Position numbers and translations under genes: made by a program
Shown here: one piece after another, positions 18,343-27,623 of the stretch
Position numbering within the stretch: position 1 is the first letter of the stretch
Layout of the letters: each line of letters begins with the position of its first letter
Notes under the pieces: generated by a model
What the model was told of the DNA's origin: nothing
The model's database searches: none
The model's input: the letters and a program-made list of their open reading frames with translations, nothing else
Origin: Fibrella aquatilis
GTDB taxonomy: Bacteria > Bacteroidota > Bacteroidia > Cytophagales > Spirosomataceae
NCBI RefSeq assembly: GCF_017353255.1
Contig: NZ_JAFMYU010000023.1
Location: forward strand, 55,183 to 119,182
Direction of reading: 5' to 3'
Length of the DNA stretch: 64,000 nucleotides

Positions 18343-21300
18343 CTACTGCTTGATAATTTTCTGGATGACCACGCCCTGCACCGGGTTGACCACGCGGATC
18401 AGGTAGAGACCCGTTTGCAGTTCGCCCGTGCCAATGCGGCTCTGATTTTCCACCTGCTCGTGACGCTGCATCATCCGCCCATCCGGGCTAACCACGTCGA
18501 CGGTAGAAGGCTGCGCCAGCCCCGAAATGATGAACGACTCGCCCACGGGGTTGGGGTAAATGCGAATCGAATGTTCCGCTTCTGATACCGCCAGCCTCGG
18601 CGCACCGCTCACGACATAGGGCGCAATGTTGGCCCCGCCAATAACGGTAATGGCCGATATACCTGGCCCTGTCCAGCCCACGGCCAGGTTGTCGCCCCCA
18701 CCGCCTTCTTTGTGCAAAATCTCCACGTAGTATTTCTGCCCGGCCACCAGGTTGATGGTGGCCGATTTCTGGTTGGTCTCTTTGGTCCACTGCCGCGAAT
18801 CGGTCCAGTTGCTCACGTAGGCGATGCGGGTCTTGTTGGCCGGGTTGTCATTGCTGCTCAGGAACAGATCCACGTTGTCGTCGCCAGCGGCATACAGCGT
18901 ATAACTGCCTGTGGTAGAAGGAATCACGTAGCCCCGGATGCGGGTGCCGTAATTATCGGACCAGTTGGTGGGACCTTCCAGGGAGGTTAGCTCGGCGGTG
19001 CCGCTCACGGGCTGGGTGAGGGGTATCAGGCTGGTTCCGTTGCCAGGAATGTTGCTCCAGTACTCGCGGATGATCTTGCCCGTGGCCACTGCTGGTGGCG
19101 TGGTAGCGGCGGCGGATGTGCCAATAATGGCCAGGTCATACGCTCTGGCAGCCCCGTTGCGGTTACCTATTCCCGCCGACTCATACACATCAGTTCCGCC
19201 GTACACATACACCCGGAATTCGACCGTGGCCGTCAGGCTGGCGTGGTTGCTGACCGTAACCGATTGCAGGCTGCCGCCCTGATCGTTTGTGCCCGTAAAT
19301 GTGGCGAGCTGTTGCCCCGAAGCAAACCCACCCACGCTGGAGAAGACAGCGAACGAACGGGTTCTGTTCTGGCTAACAGGGCGGATATCAACTTTGGTCA
19401 ACGTCAGGTTCTTGCCCGCTACGGGGCTGACAGTGAATGAAATATAATCATTACCCAACAGCGCACCGGCCAGATTAGTGGCGGTTTGTTCCGTGCCGGT
19501 CAGGCCATTACTCAGATAATTGATTACCGACAATCCTGGTCCCAGTTTGGCCACTGCGCTACTGATATCAGCGGCTTTAGTGCTGGCACTCAGGTTGTTC
19601 TGTCCGCCTTTTCCGGCAAAGTCCCAGGTGGCCAGGGCCATTGTCGAGGTACCCGTACCGGTGATTGGGGCCGTGACGGTGATGGTGCTGCTGGCCGTTT
19701 TGTTGCCGTCGGTGGTCGTGACCGTGATCACGGCATTGCCCGCTGCGATAGCCGTCACTTTACCCGTGCCGTCGACGGTGGCCACGGCCGTATTGCCCGA
19801 TATCCAAGAGACGTTTTTGTTGGTGGCATTGTTTGGGGCTACTGTGGCCGTGAGCTGGGTGGTCTCGCCCACTAGCAAGCTGGCGCTGGCGGGACTGACC
19901 GACACGCTCGTGACGGCCACCACAGGGCTGGAATCGACCGTAATGGAGAGGTCGTCCAGTGTCAGCAGGCCATTATTGACGGCTGATTTGCACAAAAAAC
20001 CAACGTAATAAGTATCTGTGGCGGGGGCCACAAACGAGGCCGAATTTTGCTGGTAGGCCGTTCCTGTAATGGCCGGTACGTTGAGCAGCAGGTTAGTCAT
20101 GGCGGCAGACCCAACGCCGGTACCCCAACGCAGTTCCAGCCCCTGCATACCTGCCGTGCTAGCGTATTTCAGGCTTACTTTATAGGTCGTGCCACCCACC
20201 AGACTCAGGCCGGGGGTGTAAAGCCAGCTTTGGCCCGCCACAAACGGAGCTGCTACCACCGCTGCTTTGCTACCCGTGGCGGCGGTCACCAGATCGGTGG
20301 TTTGCCAGTAGCTGTCGCCGAAGGTGTTGCTCAGGTTCTCGCGCCGCATAGCCCTTGGCAGGGCGTTGTCAAGCGCCGCCTCGAAGCCTTCACTGTAGGG
20401 AACCGTAGCCGCCGATGTGGTTTTGAAGCTAACTACCCGCCAGGCCGACCCGCACTGGCTGCGGACGTACACGTAGTAATTCTGGTTGGGACTCAGGCCC
20501 GTAAATGCAGATGTTGTACCACTGGTAGTCAGCCGGTTAGCGGGCGGAACCTCAATGTTATTGATACCATATTCGTAGCTGCCGGTGCCAGCGCGGGCCG
20601 TCCACTGTACGCTGGCCGAGGTTAGGCCGTAGGTGGTGAACACCAGGCCCGCCGGGGGCGCACAGGTGGCAGGTATGAAGCGGTACACCTGACCCGTGGC
20701 GGGGCGGTCGGCAATGGTTTCGGTTTCCACCAGTGTGCTGCTGGTGGGGGTGCCGCCCGCGCTATTCAGCGAGAGGAAGTTACCCGCCTCATCGTCGATG
20801 AGCTGCGCTCCGGCCTGGGCCGTGATGCCAATAGATGCCGATTTGGCTCCCACGCCGGTGCTGCCCTCCTGCCGATACACAAACTCAATTATGTTGGTGG
20901 TTTCGTAGAGTTTAAGCTGGAACGACAACGCGGCTGTGCCCGACTGCCAGGCCATGTTTTGCCACTGGGCTGTGAACACGCGGTTGGGGGCGCTGCCCTC
21001 CGTTTTGTAGGTCAGATCAGTGGCGTTGGTGAAGACCAGATTATCCCAGAAAGGAGCCAGCACCGGCCGGGCTGCACCCCGGTAGCCGGTGGCGGCGCGC
21101 AGTTCGTTGGCATCGTAGGTAGGGTCGGTAGGGCTGGGCAGAAAAGGCGCACCCAGTGAGGCAAACCCGTTGGCATTGAGGTGAATAATGCTACAGTTGA
21201 GGCCGTTGTACTGAAAACCGAAGCCAATGGGAATGTTGTTGGCGAAGGCTTCGTCGAGCAGGGATCGGCCGCCGGGGTTGGCTGCCGTGAGCGTAGCCGT

Positions 21301-21417
21301 GGCCGCTCCCGAAAGGGGGGCGTAGGTGCCCATACTCGTCCCAAACGAATAGTCGACCTGCGCATAGACCATACAGCTTTGTATGATCAGGAAGAAGAGC
21401 AATAGTGGTCTTTTCAT
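18343..21417 (-). CDS. Multidomain secreted protein: fibronectin III, Big_2, PA14, T9SS sorting domain
   Basis: 1024 residues from ATG 21417; an in-frame ATG at 21423 adds two residues. Signal peptide to about residue 20 (SCMVYAQ). A beta-rich N-terminal region is followed by a fibronectin-III-like domain (about 255-340), a second jelly-roll-like region, a bacterial Ig-like Big_2 domain (about 500-590, SVSPASASLLVGETTQLTAT), and a PA14-like domain (about 790-935, YGTRIRGYVIPSTTGSYTLY, AGQKYYVEILHKEGGGGDN). The last about 80 residues are a type A type IX secretion sorting domain (IRIYPNPVGESFIISGL ... LYLIRVV). It heads the operon with DUF1800 and DUF1501. No catalytic motif was recognised; carbohydrate binding or surface scaffolding is plausible. 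Confidence 0.87.
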   Translation of the reverse strand: MKRPLLLFFLIIQSCMVYAQVDYSFGTSMGTYAPLSGAATATLTAANPGGRSLLDEAFANNIPIGFGFQYNGLNCSIIHLNANGFASLGAPFLPSPTDPTYDANELRAATGYRGAARPVLAPFWDNLVFTNATDLTYKTEGSAPNRVFTAQWQNMAWQSGTAALSFQLKLYETTNIIEFVYRQEGSTGVGAKSASIGITAQAGAQLIDDEAGNFLSLNSAGGTPTSSTLVETETIADRPATGQVYRFIPATCAPPAGLVFTTYGLTSASVQWTARAGTGSYEYGINNIEVPPANRLTTSGTTSAFTGLSPNQNYYVYVRSQCGSAWRVVSFKTTSAATVPYSEGFEAALDNALPRAMRRENLSNTFGDSYWQTTDLVTAATGSKAAVVAAPFVAGQSWLYTPGLSLVGGTTYKVSLKYASTAGMQGLELRWGTGVGSAAMTNLLLNVPAITGTAYQQNSASFVAPATDTYYVGFLCKSAVNNGLLTLDDLSITVDSSPVVAVTSVSVSPASASLLVGETTQLTATVAPNNATNKNVSWISGNTAVATVDGTGKVTAIAAGNAVITVTTTDGNKTASSTITVTAPITGTGTSTMALATWDFAGKGGQNNLSASTKAADISSAVAKLGPGLSVINYLSNGLTGTEQTATNLAGALLGNDYISFTVSPVAGKNLTLTKVDIRPVSQNRTRSFAVFSSVGGFASGQQLATFTGTNDQGGSLQSVTVSNHASLTATVEFRVYVYGGTDVYESAGIGNRNGAARAYDLAIIGTSAAATTPPAVATGKIIREYWSNIPGNGTSLIPLTQPVSGTAELTSLEGPTNWSDNYGTRIRGYVIPSTTGSYTLYAAGDDNVDLFLSSNDNPANKTRIAYVSNWTDSRQWTKETNQKSATINLVAGQKYYVEILHKEGGGGDNLAVGWTGPGISAITVIGGANIAPYVVSGAPRLAVSEAEHSIRIYPNPVGESFIISGLAQPSTVDVVSPDGRMMQRHEQVENQSRIGTGELQTGLYLIRVVNPVQGVVIQKIIKQ

Positions 21418-21423
21418 GAACAT

Positions 21424-21841
21424 GTTGGATTACAGAAAAGGGAGTTTGACAGATATTCTGATCTGGTCACTCGCAGGAAAGCAATTGTTGCAGGGGCCTG
21501 GCTGCACCACGAGTTCGGCACCCCCAACGCCAGCTAGCTATGCCAGGCATTGGGTCAATACGCACCAGCCCAGCAGAACTGCCTGCTACGGCACATACTG
21601 ATGGGGTAAATAGTCTTAGTGGAGAGAACGTACCGTCATAGACGGCCTGAGAAGTGGCCCTATTGTTTTCATACGTCTTGTGCAAAACTAGTCTGCGCAG
21701 GATAATGCGTGTGTTACTAAATTAGTCGGGCTGTAATCTTCGGGTAAGGTAAAGTGATGAACCGGCACCGCTGGGTGGGTCTGGGTGGGTACCCCTGCTC
21801 TATATACGTCTGGGGCATGAACTGGCTCGAGCACTCCGCCC
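21424..21841. other. 418-nt intergenic region with one G-tract motif
   Basis: No convincing gene. Small frames here have no recognisable start context or family resemblance. The left end must hold the promoter of the T9SS/DUF1800/DUF1501 operon, although I could not place a good TTTG/TAnnTTTG pair. The right part holds the G-tract 20-mer at 21771-21790, listed separately. Confidence 0.6.
21771..21790 (+). repeat. Four-G-tract 20-mer, copy 1
   Basis: CTGGGTGGGTCTGGGTGGGT: two tandem copies of CTGGGTGGGT, giving four GGG tracts separated by T, TCT and T, the arrangement of a parallel G-quadruplex. The identical 20-mer is at 26057-26076 (+) and 36524-36543 (-). Here it lies 51 nt beyond the stop of the isomerase-like gene, with the C-rich strand matching that gene's sense. 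Confidence 0.8.
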
Positions 21842-22750
21842 TCACCGCACGTCGATGCTGCGGTAGGCTTTCAGGGCAGCTTCGGCCCCTTCACGGCCCG
21901 GTTTGCTCAGGCCGTGTTCCAGGCCCACAAAGCCACGATAGCCTTTGTTATAGAGGTGAGCCAGCACGTTGGGGTAGTTGATTTCGCCGCTGGTAGGCTC
22001 CTTGCGGCCCGGCGTGTCGCCAATTTGAATATAGGCAATTTCGTCCCAGGCGTAGTCGAGGGTGGCCAGCAGATGCCCCTCCTGCACCTGCACGTGATAA
22101 AAGTCGAACAGCACCTTCACGCTGGGTCGGCCCACGGCTTTAGCCAGCGCATAGGCCTGCGGAATGGTGTGCAAAAACATGTTAGGATGGTCTACCCGGT
22201 GATTCATCGACTCCATCACCATCACCAGCCCGTGGGGCTCGTAGATATCGGCAATACGCTTGAGCAGATCAATGGCATTGGCCAGCTGAAAATCCCAGGG
22301 CAGCTTCGGGTCCGACACGCCCAGCACGTTGTGTATTAACCTGGTATTCATTCGCTTGGCAATCTCGACCGAGGCCCGCACGTCGGCCAGGACTTTCTCG
22401 CGGAGGCTGGCATCGCGCCCGGCGAAGGTAACGTCGGCGAAGGTCAGCGTACCCACAAACTGCCCGAACTCCATGCCCAGTTGCTGCATCGTTTTGCTGA
22501 TGCGCTCCTGCTCAGCCACGGTGCGATTTTTGAGAAACGTGTTCTCCCACGCACGGAACCCCTGGTCGAACCCCCACCTCACTTCGTCGGCGGGGTCAGC
22601 GGGGACCAAGCCTTTGAAGATGCCAAACTCCGGCGAGAATTTGGTCTTAAACGGCACCGCTTTGTCAGCAATGCCTGCATTGGCCCACGCGCTACTCGTC
22701 AGGGCAGCCCCAACCGATAAACTATTCCTGACAAACTGACGACGGTGCAT
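21842..22750 (-). CDS. Sugar phosphate isomerase/epimerase-like TIM barrel (hydroxypyruvate isomerase family), Tat signal
   Basis: 302 residues. The N-terminus has an RR motif (MHRRQFVRNSLSVGAAL) and a short hydrophobic stretch, suggesting Tat export. The body is an AP-endonuclease-2-like TIM barrel. Metal-ligand positions typical of hydroxypyruvate isomerase relatives are visible: Glu in VMVMESMNH, Asp and His in VLFDFYHVQ, and Glu in FVGLEHGLS, with IQIGDTPGRKEPTSGEI before it. An exported form differs from the cytoplasmic metabolic enzyme, so substrate and reaction are uncertain. It lies 85 nt downstream of the PVC-type cytochrome gene on the same strand and may act with it on oxidised sugars. 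Confidence 0.83.
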   Translation of the reverse strand: MHRRQFVRNSLSVGAALTSSAWANAGIADKAVPFKTKFSPEFGIFKGLVPADPADEVRWGFDQGFRAWENTFLKNRTVAEQERISKTMQQLGMEFGQFVGTLTFADVTFAGRDASLREKVLADVRASVEIAKRMNTRLIHNVLGVSDPKLPWDFQLANAIDLLKRIADIYEPHGLVMVMESMNHRVDHPNMFLHTIPQAYALAKAVGRPSVKVLFDFYHVQVQEGHLLATLDYAWDEIAYIQIGDTPGRKEPTSGEINYPNVLAHLYNKGYRGFVGLEHGLSKPGREGAEAALKAYRSIDVR

Positions 22751-22835
22751 AAGGGGTTGGTTTTTAGTGGGTATGTGGTATGTGGTTGGCTGACGCCGGA
22801 GCTACCTCACCCCCGACCCCACCCCACAAACCCGC

Positions 22836-25800
22836 TCACCGCAATATAGCCTGATCGGTGGTGGGGTCCTGGTCCTGACCGAGCAAAAATGCCATCAGAT
22901 CGGCCATGTCCTGCGGGGTCATCAGCTGGTCGAGTCCCTGCGGCATCATGGACGTAGGTTGCAGCGTCATCGAGGTGATATCGGCCCTGGGTATGCGGAC
23001 GGATGTGGTTTGCGACGTGCCCAGCACAAGGGCCGTAGGGGTTTGCTCCTGAATGATGCCTGTATGGTCGCCCATTTTGGTGCTCACGCGGTAGGTCTCG
23101 TATTCGCGTACGAAGCTCACGCTGGGATACACGATGGCTTCCAGCAGGTCATGCGACGACCGGTCGCGCTGAATCGACGTCAGATCGGGACCTAGTTTGC
23201 CACCTTCGCCCTGAATCTTATGGCACGTCGAGCAGATGGCTTTGCCGTAGAAGAGTGCCCGGCCCCGTTCCAGGTCGCCGCTCGCAATCATACCCTCCAT
23301 GGCCTGAAGCCGCTGCCGCCGCCCGCCCTGAAGATCCCGCAGTTTAGTCATCAGTTGGGCCACGTCGGGTTTCACGTCGGCGGGATAGTCGGCGAAGATG
23401 GCGGTAAGGGTTTCTTCCGAAAAGCTATCCAACCCCGGCGATTGAGCTAGAGTGTTGGCCAACGACGTGCCAATGGCCGCCACATGTGCCCCTTTGAAGA
23501 CGGGCAGCAGCCGGGGCAAACTAAACGCATCAGCTTTGGGTAAATAATCCTGCGCCAGCGTAAGCAGCTGATCATCCGTTAGTTTTCCCTGCGCCAGCAC
23601 CGCCGCCGCCTGTTGCCGCAAAGGCGCATTGGCCCCCACCGTCAGCTGACCATACAGGTACGTAAACTGCGCGGGCGTAAATGCCGGGCTTGTTTTGAGC
23701 AACGTACCCAAGGCCGTCAGCCGCAGAGCGGCGTGCGTGGCGGCATCGTTGGCTACCTGCGTGAGTTGCCCAGACAGGACCGTCAGGCTGCGCAGTCCCA
23801 CCAGTTCCAGGGCGCGGGTTTTCACCCGTGAATCACCCACCGACACGAGTTGCTGACCGATCTGCTCGACCCAGGAGGCCGGTAGTTTCTCGGCGGGGTA
23901 GCGGGCCATCGTGTTCAGCAACAGCAGTTTACGCTCGGTGTTGGCAGTTGCCAGCTGGTCGGCCATGAAGCGCTGCATGGCGGCATTGCTGCTGAAGGCC
24001 ACCAGCATATCGCCAAAGAGGGTTTCTTCGTCGGCGGTGAGGGGTGGTCCGGCAAATCGGCCTTGCAGAAAACTCGCCATTTCGCCCGCCCAGGCTGGGT
24101 GATGGGTAGCTACCCAGAGGGCGGTACGCTGCATCCGCTGGTCGGCTTTGGTCAGAAACGGCGTCACCTGCCCCGCCTGCAAGTGAGCGGCGGACATCTG
24201 ATCGAGGGCAATGAGCGCCGCCTCCTGCACCAACGGCGACGAATTTTTCAGGGCTACTTCCACCGCCTTAGGCTGGTTGAGCGTAATCAGCGCATGAATC
24301 AGCGCGTGCCGTACAAAGCGGTCGTCGGTGGTGCCCGTGGCGGCAATCAACGCCGGTATAGTCTGACCGTCAGCCAGTTGACCCAGTGCCGTAGCCGCCT
24401 GCCGCCGTACGGCCGCGTCGCCACGACCCACCATTGTGGTCAGTTTAGCCAGGGCACCCGCATCCCGCGCCAGCCCCACCGCCCGGGCCGCGGCGACCCG
24501 TACGGGTACGGTGGTATCGCTCAGGCCGGTGCGCAGGGCAGCCAGGGCCGGGGGTGTTCCAATGCGGTAGAGGGCAAAAACGGCCTTCGTCCGCACGTCG
24601 GCCACCGACGACCGGCGGAGCAAGTTGGCCAGTATGGGCACGGCGGCACTGCCCAGATCGACCAGCCGCTCAACGGCCCGGTCGCGGACGGTGGGGCGGG
24701 GGTCGGCCAGGTAGGTGGCTGCTTTGGCAGCCGTCATGGTGGTCCAGGCCAGTTGGTTACCGTAGGGGTCCGTTTCTTGGAGTGCATCGGTGCGACGAAC
24801 GCGGTAGATGGCTCCTTCCAGTTCAGGTTTCGACACCTGCGAGAGCGGGCAACCTTCAATAAACCAGCCGCCCGTTTCCACCACCAACAGGCTGCCGTCA
24901 CCCCCTTCCAGCACGTCGGTAGGGTGAAAATCTTCATCTTTTGAGGCAAAAAACACCTGATCTTCCGTGCGAAACGAGGCCCCCTCGCGGATGAGCTTGT
25001 GGCGCAGTACGCGGTGCGTGTTGAATTGGGCACTGAAGAGATTATCCTTGAAGTCGGCTCCCAGAGCCGTATGACGGTAGCGACCAATCCCCGACGGGGC
25101 CACCCGCGAATACTTCGACACCACGGGCATCAGTTCACCCGTGCGCACCAGGCTGTCGCGGGCAATGTTGTTGTTGGGTTTGGGGTATACGCCGCCTTCG
25201 GTCCAGTAAACGAGGGCGTCGCGCTGGCCTGCCTGCGGTTCGGTAAAATACGTTTCGGTACCAATGGGTTCGGCCGCTTCGGTAAAGGTCAGTTCCACGG
25301 GGTTGTTCATGCCCCCCGCCGCAATCCACTCCAGCCCCGAGCCGTCGGGCCGTACGCGCCAGATGCGGGCGGTGCCCCCTTTCAGGCGTTTGCCTTCCTG
25401 GGTCATGACGTTGAAGCCCATGATGGCGCTGGTCATGTAGAACCAGCCATCAGGCCCCATAAATGGCCCTACCAGGCTGTTGGCATTCACGTTGAGGGTC
25501 CAGCCGGTAAGGATGACCTCACGTTTGTCGGCCACGCCGTCGCCGTTGGTGTCGGTAAATTTGAGCAAATCGGGGGCTGAGGTAGCGTAGAGGCTGCCTT
25601 TGTAGAACACCCCTCCCTGCGGAAAACCAACCTTATCGGCGTAGATGGTGCTTTTGTCATAGCGGCCATCGCCGTTTATATCTTCCAACAGCCGGATGCG
25701 GAACTGCGGGTTGTCGAGAGCATCTTTTGTTTTCTTATAGACGTGCCCCACCGACTCAAACACAAACAGCCGCCCGGTTTCGTCGAGGGTAGAAAACATG

Positions 25801-25982
25801 GGATAATCGACCAGGTCCGGTCCGGCAGCCACCTCAACGGTGTAGCCATCGGGCACCTGAATCCCGGCGAGTTTATCGGATGTGGTTTGCCCTAAACGGC
25901 GTGACCCGGTACTGACCATGAGCAAGGCGAGGCCCGCCAACGACACCCGGCAAAAGGTAGCAATCATCGATCTGGAAAGCAT
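22836..25982 (-). CDS. PVC-type propeller/HEAT protein with C-terminal cytochrome c domain
   Basis: 1048 residues from ATG 25982; an extension to 26033 would need a non-ATG start and bury the signal peptide. Signal-like N-terminus (IATFCRVSLAGLALLMVS). A PVC-type soluble-dehydrogenase-like beta-propeller follows (about 35-430; IQVPDGYTVEVAAG, DETGRLFVFESVGHVY, GDGVADKREVIL). HEAT repeats fill about 430-880 (PTVRDRAVERLVDLG; DAAVRRQAATALGQLADG). The C-terminal haem site is CSTCH (C917, C920, H921), with MM near 1012-1013 as candidate distal ligand. Role: probably periplasmic electron transfer from an oxidised substrate; the substrate is unknown. It is divergent from the GH30 lipoprotein gene at 26117. 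Confidence 0.88.
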   Translation of the reverse strand: MLSRSMIATFCRVSLAGLALLMVSTGSRRLGQTTSDKLAGIQVPDGYTVEVAAGPDLVDYPMFSTLDETGRLFVFESVGHVYKKTKDALDNPQFRIRLLEDINGDGRYDKSTIYADKVGFPQGGVFYKGSLYATSAPDLLKFTDTNGDGVADKREVILTGWTLNVNANSLVGPFMGPDGWFYMTSAIMGFNVMTQEGKRLKGGTARIWRVRPDGSGLEWIAAGGMNNPVELTFTEAAEPIGTETYFTEPQAGQRDALVYWTEGGVYPKPNNNIARDSLVRTGELMPVVSKYSRVAPSGIGRYRHTALGADFKDNLFSAQFNTHRVLRHKLIREGASFRTEDQVFFASKDEDFHPTDVLEGGDGSLLVVETGGWFIEGCPLSQVSKPELEGAIYRVRRTDALQETDPYGNQLAWTTMTAAKAATYLADPRPTVRDRAVERLVDLGSAAVPILANLLRRSSVADVRTKAVFALYRIGTPPALAALRTGLSDTTVPVRVAAARAVGLARDAGALAKLTTMVGRGDAAVRRQAATALGQLADGQTIPALIAATGTTDDRFVRHALIHALITLNQPKAVEVALKNSSPLVQEAALIALDQMSAAHLQAGQVTPFLTKADQRMQRTALWVATHHPAWAGEMASFLQGRFAGPPLTADEETLFGDMLVAFSSNAAMQRFMADQLATANTERKLLLLNTMARYPAEKLPASWVEQIGQQLVSVGDSRVKTRALELVGLRSLTVLSGQLTQVANDAATHAALRLTALGTLLKTSPAFTPAQFTYLYGQLTVGANAPLRQQAAAVLAQGKLTDDQLLTLAQDYLPKADAFSLPRLLPVFKGAHVAAIGTSLANTLAQSPGLDSFSEETLTAIFADYPADVKPDVAQLMTKLRDLQGGRRQRLQAMEGMIASGDLERGRALFYGKAICSTCHKIQGEGGKLGPDLTSIQRDRSSHDLLEAIVYPSVSFVREYETYRVSTKMGDHTGIIQEQTPTALVLGTSQTTSVRIPRADITSMTLQPTSMMPQGLDQLMTPQDMADLMAFLLGQDQDPTTDQAILR

Positions 25983-26056
25983 GGTTCGTTTGTTTGGTAG
26001 CACTAACTCTGTTCCTCTTAGTATAAAGGGCAATATCTCTCCTCGCCTACCATTCT

Positions 26057-26076
26057 CTGGGTGGGTCTGGGTGGGT
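26057..26076 (+). repeat. Four-G-tract 20-mer, copy 2, in the divergent promoter of the GH30 gene
   Basis: CTGGGTGGGTCTGGGTGGGT on the coding strand of the GH30 gene, ending 40 nt before its ATG at 26117 and 74 nt from the start of the divergent cytochrome gene. Identical to copies at 21771 and 36524. Confidence 0.8.
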
Positions 26077-26116
26077 ACATCTGGTAACGAATTGTACAGA
26101 TCACGTCTTTAGCGTC

Positions 26117-27562
26117 ATGAAAAACAAACTCTTTTTTGCCGCCATCGGCCTTGCTGCCGTGGCTGGTGGCATAGCCGCCTGCAAGCAGCCTACGCCAGGC
26201 AACACCCCGACCCCGCCGAGTATTACGGCCACAACAGTCACGCTCGATCTCACCCGCACGTACCAGACTATCGCCGGGTTTGGGGGCTTCGGTGCCCAGG
26301 ACGTGTACTGGAGTAGCGGCCCCTTCACCAGCCAGCGGTTTGTCGACGACGTGGTGACGGACCTGGGCTGCACCATCATCCGCGACGAGCTACCCACCTC
26401 GTTCGAGTTTGAGAATGACAACGCCGACCCCAACCTCACCGACCTCTCGAAGTATAACCTGAGCCAGCCGGTGGCGGGGCATCACGTGCCCTTTGCCAGC
26501 CGGGTGCCGCACCTGAAAGCCCTGTATCAGGCTGGCGTTCAGACGTTCATAACCAGCGTATGGAGTCCGGCACCGTGGATGAAATGGAACAACCGCATCG
26601 ACAACGGCACGTCGGCGAACTCGGCTCCTGCCTACAGCACAACCCCCACGGGAGCCACCAACCAGCTAAAAACGGCCAACTACGGCGAGTTTGCCGAGCT
26701 GTGCGTAGCTTATTGCCGCCTATTCAAACGCGAAATCGGTATAGACCTCTACGGGCTGAGCGTGCAGAATGAACCGCGCTTTTCGCAGTCGTACCAGTCG
26801 TGCGTGTACGATGGCGAGGCCCTGCGCGACCTCATCAAGGTGGTGGGTCAGCGGTTTAAAAAAGAGGGCCTCACTACCAAACTGTTCCTGCCCGAAGATG
26901 TGGGCTGGCTCGACGGGGTTGCAACCATGACCCTGCCTACGCTAAACGACCCCGAAGCCCGGCAGTATGTGGGCATGGTGGCCACCCACGGCTATGCCCT
27001 CGACGGCGTTGCGCCCGCCTCGACCGATGCCGCCACCTGGCAAACCATGGCGGGCTGGGGCCAACCCTATAACCTGCCCCTGTGGATGACCGAAACGTCG
27101 GGCTACAAAAACAACAACGAGGGGGCCATGGCCCTGGCCAAAGCCATGTACACGGCCCTGCGCTATGGCAACGCTTCGGCCTGGGTGTTCTGGACGCTGA
27201 GCACCGCCACCCTTGATGAGTATTCGCTGATGAGCAGCAAGGGCGAAAAAAGCAAACGCTACTACGTCTCGAAGCAGTACTACCGGTATGTCCGCCCCGG
27301 TGCCGTGCGGGTAGATGCCGCCAGTGCCGACCCCGACCTGCTGCCGCTGGCCTTTGTGAAAGACAACCTGCCCACCCTGGTTATCACCAACATCGGTACC
27401 ACCGACAAAACCATCCTGACAACGGGCGATGGCGCTTCGACGCCATACAAAGTCTTTGTGACGTCGGCATCGGAGAATTGCACCGAACGCACCGCCCTAA
27501 AGGCGGGCGAGTCCGTCACGATACCGGCGCAAAGCGTGATGACGCTGGTTGGCGTGAAGTAA
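26117..27562 (+). CDS. GH30 glycoside hydrolase, lipoprotein
   Basis: 481 residues. Lipoprotein signal with IAAC lipobox (C22). The GH30 barrel begins TYQTIAGFGGFGAQDVYW (about 48-65). The acid/base Glu is probably E219 in LSVQNEPRF and the nucleophile E326 in LWMTETSGY. SVWSPAPWMKWNN (about 148-159) and the C-terminal beta-sandwich starting near YRYVRPGAVRVDA are also typical. The family contains glucosylceramidases, beta-1,6-glucanases and xylanases; the exact linkage is undetermined. The next gene starts 61 nt downstream. A second GH30 at 34053-36464 shares the core and is fused to ankyrin repeats. Confidence 0.92.
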   Translation: MKNKLFFAAIGLAAVAGGIAACKQPTPGNTPTPPSITATTVTLDLTRTYQTIAGFGGFGAQDVYWSSGPFTSQRFVDDVVTDLGCTIIRDELPTSFEFENDNADPNLTDLSKYNLSQPVAGHHVPFASRVPHLKALYQAGVQTFITSVWSPAPWMKWNNRIDNGTSANSAPAYSTTPTGATNQLKTANYGEFAELCVAYCRLFKREIGIDLYGLSVQNEPRFSQSYQSCVYDGEALRDLIKVVGQRFKKEGLTTKLFLPEDVGWLDGVATMTLPTLNDPEARQYVGMVATHGYALDGVAPASTDAATWQTMAGWGQPYNLPLWMTETSGYKNNNEGAMALAKAMYTALRYGNASAWVFWTLSTATLDEYSLMSSKGEKSKRYYVSKQYYRYVRPGAVRVDAASADPDLLPLAFVKDNLPTLVITNIGTTDKTILTTGDGASTPYKVFVTSASENCTERTALKAGESVTIPAQSVMTLVGVK

Positions 27563-27623
27563 AACCTGTCGACTGTGTGGCTTTCAAGTGAACGCATTCT
27601 ACCCGTTTTACCAGAATTTCTGT

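Noticed and set aside
21467..21685. 72-codon - strand frame in the 418-nt gap
   Set aside because: No family resemblance, no hydrophobic or structural pattern, and it would run into the leader of the T9SS-protein gene.
24063..24944. 293-codon open frame on the + strand inside the PVC-type cytochrome gene
   Set aside because: Antisense to HEAT repeats; composition is Gly/Arg/His-rich, with no recognisable motif or start context.
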